Of a stretch of 64,000 bases of DNA, positions 60,601 to 64,000 are shown one piece after another. The DNA lies in NCBI RefSeq assembly GCF_900169265.1, contig NZ_FXYX01000004.1, positions 110,299 to 174,298 of the forward strand. Direction: 5' to 3'. The notes beneath the pieces are model-generated. The model was not told where the DNA came from, made no database searches, and saw nothing but the letters and a program-made list of their open reading frames with translations. Source of the stretch: Brevibacterium iodinum ATCC 49514 (GTDB taxonomy: Bacteria; Actinomycetota; Actinomycetes; Actinomycetales; Brevibacteriaceae). The translations under genes were made by a program, and so were the position numbers. Within the stretch, counting starts at the first letter, position 1. Every line of letters begins with the position of its first letter.

Positions 60601-63600
60601 TGAGCACCTCGTCCTCACCCACCTCCGCACGCATGCCGGCGAATCGGCCAAGACGTTCGCCGCTGCTGCTCACCCTCGTGTCTGTGGCGATCCTGCTGAT
60701 CGCCTTCATCGCCTTCACCCAGGTCTACACCGAGGTACTGTGGTTCCGCCAGATCGACGCAGCGAACGTCTTCCGGACCATGTGGCTCACCCGCGGACTG
60801 ACATTCCTCGGCGGATTCATTCTCATAGCCGTTCCGGTCTGGCTGAGTCTCCATCTGGCCTACCGCCATCGTCCGGTCTACGCGCCGACGACTCCGCGAC
60901 AGGAGAACCTCGACCGTTATCGTGAGGCCATCGAGCCTCTGCGTCGGGTCGCGACGATCGCGATTCCCGCGGTCATGGGTGTCCTCGCCGGCATCACCGC
61001 CTCGGCGAACTGGAGCACGATCCTCGAATGGATCAACTCGACGTCGTTCGGCTCCAAGGACCCTCAGTTCGGTCTCGACAAGTCGTTCTTCGTCTTCGTC
61101 CTTCCTGGCCTGCGCCTCATCGGCAACCAGCTGGGCATGGCTCTGCTTCTGGCGCTCATCGCCGCCCTCGTCGCCCATTATCTCTTCGGCGGAATCCGTC
61201 CGGGCGAGCAGAAGGGCGTCATCCTGACGAAGGCCGCTCAGTGGCAGCTGGGCATCACCGTGGCGGTTCTCGTCATCGTTCAGGCTGGTCGGCTGTGGCT
61301 CTCCCGCTACGATCGGATGACCGCTGCCGGCGGGATCGTCCCCGGCGTCACCTACGTCGATGATCATGCCGCCCTGCCGGCCATGGCGATCGTTGCCATC
61401 GCCGCCGTCCTGGTCGCACTGCTGTTCGTCTATACCGCGTGGAAAGGCAACTGGCGGATCTCGATCATCGCCACGCTCACCCTCATCGTGCTCGGCGGCG
61501 TTTCGATCATCGCGTACCCGGCCCTGCTCCAGCAGTTCCAGGTCAATCCGTCGCAGCAGAGCAAGGAATCCGATTACATCCAGCACAACATCGACGCCAC
61601 GCGCGATGCGTTCGACTTCGATGACATCGAGGTGACTCCGTATTCGCCGAGCACCACTGGCAAGAAGGGCGACCTGCGCAAGGACGCAGAGACCGCGGCG
61701 TCGATCCGTCTGCTGGATCCGAACCTCGTTTCGGATACCTTCCGGCAGCTGCAGCAGGTGCGACCGTATTACTCGTTCCCGCAGAAGCTCGACGTCGATC
61801 GCTACAAAATCGACGGGGACATGCGCGACACCGTCATCTCGGTGCGCGAACTCGCCCCGAGTTCGGTGAACAACCAGAGCTGGTTCAACCGGGCGATCGT
61901 CTACACCCACGGATTCGGTGTGGTCGCAGCCAACGGCAACCAGCGCAACCCGGACGGCGAGCCGCTGTTCATGGAGTCGGATATTCCCCCGAAGGGCGAG
62001 TTCCCCGACTACGAGCCGCGTGTGTACTTCGGAGAGTCATCTCCGGACTACTCGATCGTCGGCGCCCCGAAGGATGCGACTCCGCGTGAGCTCGACTACC
62101 CCTCCGATGAGAAGAGCGGCTCAGGCCAGGTCAACAGCACCTTCTCCGGTGACGGCGGACCGTCGGTGGGCAATGTGTTCAACCGCCTCGCCTACGCCCT
62201 GAAGTTCCAGGACGAGCAGATCCTTCTCTCGGACGCGCTGAACGACGAGTCCCAGATCCTCTACGATCGTCACCCGCGTGAGCGTGTCGAGAAGCTCGCA
62301 CCCTTCCTCAAGGTCGACGGCGATCCGTACCCGGCCGTCGTGGACGGGAAGATCAAGTGGATCCTCGATGGCTACACCACTGCCGAGGACTACCCGTATT
62401 CGACACCGCAGCCGCTCCAGCAGGCCACCGAGGACTCGACCACGGCGTCGGCTCCGAATTCGGTGGCGACTCTGCCGGACGATGAGGTCAACTACATCAG
62501 GAACTCGGTGAAGATCACCGTCGATGCCTATGACGGTTCCGTCGACATGTACCAGTGGGACAAGGACGATCCGGTTCTGAAGACCTGGATGAAGGTGTTC
62601 CCCGGACTCATCAAGTCGTCGTCGGAGATGTCCGGTGACCTGATGAGCCACGTCCGGTACCCGGAAGACATGTTCAAGGTCCAGCGCGACCTGCTCACGA
62701 AGTACCATGTCACCTCCGCCAGTGAGTTCTACTCCGGTCAGGACTTCTGGACCCTGCCGACCGATCCGACGACGAAGGCGAGCAGCGGACTGACGCAGCC
62801 GCCGTTCTACATGACCCTGCAGATGCCGGGCCAACAGGCCCCGTCGTTCTCGCTGACGAGCTCGTATATCCCGGCTCGATCGTCCGAGGGGCAGTCGAGA
62901 AACAACCTCACCGGCTTCCTCTCTGCCGATGCCGATGCCGGCAACAAGAAGGGCGAGACAGCCGGGGGCTACGGCAAGCTGCGGCTGCTGCAGCTTCCGC
63001 GCAACACCACTGTGCCCGGACCTGGTCAGGCTCAGAACAACTTCAATACCGCACCCGATGTGCAGCGCAGTCTGAACCTGCTGCGTCAGGGTGAGTCCGA
63101 AGTCGAGAACGGCAACCTGCTGACTCTGCCGATCGGCGGCGGTCTGCTGTACGTCCAGCCGGTCTATGTCCGGTCCGCCGGTGAGACCTCCTATCCGCTG
63201 CTGCAGCACGTGCTCGTGGCCTTCGGTGAGGACATCGGGTTCGCCCCGACCCTCGACGAGGCGCTCGACCAGGTGTTCGGCGGAGACTCCGGCGCCTCGG
63301 CCGGCGATGCCGGAACCGAGGACAGCGGAGATGGCGAGTCGGGATCGACCTCCGGCGGAGAGGACGCGGATTCGAAGTCCGGCTCGCCGGACAAGGCTCT
63401 CAACGACGCTCTGCAGGAGGCGAAGAAGGCCATGGAGGACTCCGATGCCGCGCTGAAGGACGGCGATTTCGCGGAGTACGGAAAGGCTCAGGATCGTCTG
63501 AAGAAGGCACTTGAGGATGCCGTCGCCGCTGACCCGTCGCTGGCTGAGGATGCGGCGGGCAAGGAATCCTCCGCTCCCGCCTCGGAGCCGGCTGACGAAG

Positions 63601-63620
63601 GCGGCGACTCGGGCAACTGA
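60600..63620 (+). CDS. UPF0182-family large membrane protein, 1006 aa
   Basis: Seven hydrophobic helices in the first 320 residues (the first, LLLTLVSVAILLIAFIAFTQ) are followed by a very large soluble part with the UPF0182 landmarks WFNRAIVYTHGFGVVAANGN, YFGESSPDYSIVG and LPIGGGLLYVQPVYV. An acidic Ala/Gly/Ser-rich tail (about 890-1006) includes a short helical repeat KALNDALQEAKKAMEDSDAA. Orientation suggests the soluble part faces outside. The function is unknown. GTG at 60600 overlaps the preceding stop. Confidence 0.92.
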   Translation: MSTSSSPTSARMPANRPRRSPLLLTLVSVAILLIAFIAFTQVYTEVLWFRQIDAANVFRTMWLTRGLTFLGGFILIAVPVWLSLHLAYRHRPVYAPTTPRQENLDRYREAIEPLRRVATIAIPAVMGVLAGITASANWSTILEWINSTSFGSKDPQFGLDKSFFVFVLPGLRLIGNQLGMALLLALIAALVAHYLFGGIRPGEQKGVILTKAAQWQLGITVAVLVIVQAGRLWLSRYDRMTAAGGIVPGVTYVDDHAALPAMAIVAIAAVLVALLFVYTAWKGNWRISIIATLTLIVLGGVSIIAYPALLQQFQVNPSQQSKESDYIQHNIDATRDAFDFDDIEVTPYSPSTTGKKGDLRKDAETAASIRLLDPNLVSDTFRQLQQVRPYYSFPQKLDVDRYKIDGDMRDTVISVRELAPSSVNNQSWFNRAIVYTHGFGVVAANGNQRNPDGEPLFMESDIPPKGEFPDYEPRVYFGESSPDYSIVGAPKDATPRELDYPSDEKSGSGQVNSTFSGDGGPSVGNVFNRLAYALKFQDEQILLSDALNDESQILYDRHPRERVEKLAPFLKVDGDPYPAVVDGKIKWILDGYTTAEDYPYSTPQPLQQATEDSTTASAPNSVATLPDDEVNYIRNSVKITVDAYDGSVDMYQWDKDDPVLKTWMKVFPGLIKSSSEMSGDLMSHVRYPEDMFKVQRDLLTKYHVTSASEFYSGQDFWTLPTDPTTKASSGLTQPPFYMTLQMPGQQAPSFSLTSSYIPARSSEGQSRNNLTGFLSADADAGNKKGETAGGYGKLRLLQLPRNTTVPGPGQAQNNFNTAPDVQRSLNLLRQGESEVENGNLLTLPIGGGLLYVQPVYVRSAGETSYPLLQHVLVAFGEDIGFAPTLDEALDQVFGGDSGASAGDAGTEDSGDGESGSTSGGEDADSKSGSPDKALNDALQEAKKAMEDSDAALKDGDFAEYGKAQDRLKKALEDAVAADPSLAEDAAGKESSAPASEPADEGGDSGN

Positions 63621-63682
63621 GTCTGAGGCGAACCGGTACGGCGCTGTGAGGCAGTGCTGACCGAGTTCGGACTTGCCGCGAA

Positions 63683-63712
63683 GAACGCCCCTGGGACATC
63701 CCGGGGGCGTTC
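63683..63712 (+). terminator. Terminator after the UPF0182 gene
   Basis: GAACGCCCC / GGGGCGTTC stem with an inner GGG/CCC pair around ACAT, followed by GTCGTTCT. Located 63 nt after the stop. Confidence 0.75.
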
Positions 63713-64000
63713 GTCGTTCTCACTGGAGTAATTGAAACTCGGCATTCGCGCCCTTTGCTCCCGAACGCAAGGTACAGACATCGTTCGCGGCGCGGTCCAC
63801 CTGAGGCTCAGCTTCTGCCGGGAGAAATGCAAGGCGCTCCGCCAATCCGGCTAATTGCTACCTGACGGCGGCGCAGCAACCTCGCGCTGTGAGTATTGAC
63901 AGTGGCTGGTCTGGGACTGGCTGGCAGAGTAGGTGTTGGCCTCTCCGTCCAGTGATCGTGACTCCACCTCGCGCTGACCCACACCGTGGTGTCTTGCCCT
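63713..64000. other. Gene-free right edge
   Basis: No gene or RNA could be recognised. A perfect TTGACA hexamer at 63896-63901 has no good -10 at normal spacing (TAGGTG lies too far). It may belong to a promoter for a gene beyond the window. Confidence 0.4.

Noticed and set aside
63713..64000. tRNA or rRNA genes at the right edge
   Set aside because: No cloverleaf with a GTTCGANTC-type T loop and matching acceptor stem was found, and no rRNA-like sequence is visible.

Overview
The window looks like a chromosomal segment of a high-G+C actinobacterium. It carries a mycothiol gene (mshB), a succinylase-type dap set (dapC, dapD, dapE), a TatB, the paired AdnA/AdnB recombination helicase-nucleases, UvrD2 with a C-terminal HRDC domain, and several actinobacteria-restricted families (DUF3117, DUF3107, DUF2342-type metalloprotease, UPF0182, Rv0428c-like GNAT). 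Gene order follows two blocks I remember from Mycobacterium tuberculosis: roughly Rv1165 to Rv1232 on the left (typA, mshB, fdxC, dapC, dapE, LOG, folP2, DUF3117, methyltransferase, tatB, mrp, DUF1003, MgtE-like) and Rv3211 to Rv3193 on the right (rhlE, MiaE-like, TetR, DUF3107, adnA, adnB, nudC, uvrD2, DUF2342, PDZ protease, UPF0182). A Brevibacterium-like genus is a guess, not a demonstration. The Rv numbers are from memory.

Layout. 1-1296: end of an MBL-fold hydrolase, a small PH-domain membrane protein and an AT-richer intergenic stretch. 1297-5277: a 3,969-bp transposon with 25-bp terminal inverted repeats (24/25 identical) and a perfect 6-bp CCTAGA target duplication. It holds an IS481-family transposase plus three passenger genes: an AlbA/Schlafen-domain protein, a DMT-type exporter and a divergent TetR regulator with its operator. 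It sits 16 nt upstream of the start codon of an oligopeptide ABC transporter operon (5294-11700), so it separates that operon from its original upstream region. 11.7-16.9 kb: typA, mshB fused to a membrane domain, and a VanW/peptidoglycan-binding protein. 16.9-24.0 kb: GNAT, seven-iron ferredoxin, dapC, citrate synthase, dapD and dapE, which together feed diaminopimelate and lysine synthesis. 24-28.8 kb: LOG-family protein, FolP2, DivIVA-like and PIG-V-like membrane proteins, DUF3117, O-methyltransferase and an alkyltransferase-like protein. 28.8-34 kb: tatB, then a leftward operon MgtE-like > DUF1003 > mrp > polysaccharide deacetylase. 34-41 kb: secreted metallophosphoesterase, two peptidases, PHP phosphoesterase and an acyltransferase. 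41-64 kb: DEAD-box helicase, MiaE-like ferritin fold, DUF3107, TetR, adnA-adnB, a degenerate phosphotransferase, nudC-uvrD2, a ThiF-like orphan, a YgjP-like metalloprotease, NUDIX, DUF2342, PDZ-Lon and UPF0182.

Regulation visible by eye. At least eleven genes start 6-7 nt after a TANNNT hexamer (usually TAGACT, TAGGCT or TAGTCT) with no Shine-Dalgarno, which points to widespread leaderless transcription. dapD and dapE have back-to-back promoters of this kind. Strong hairpins separate most convergent gene pairs. Non-coding oddities include a five-unit 19-bp tandem repeat (43238-43332), a diverged 63-bp direct repeat after gltA, and a cluster of DnaA-box-like words (56273-56622). No rRNA, tRNA or CRISPR array was seen.
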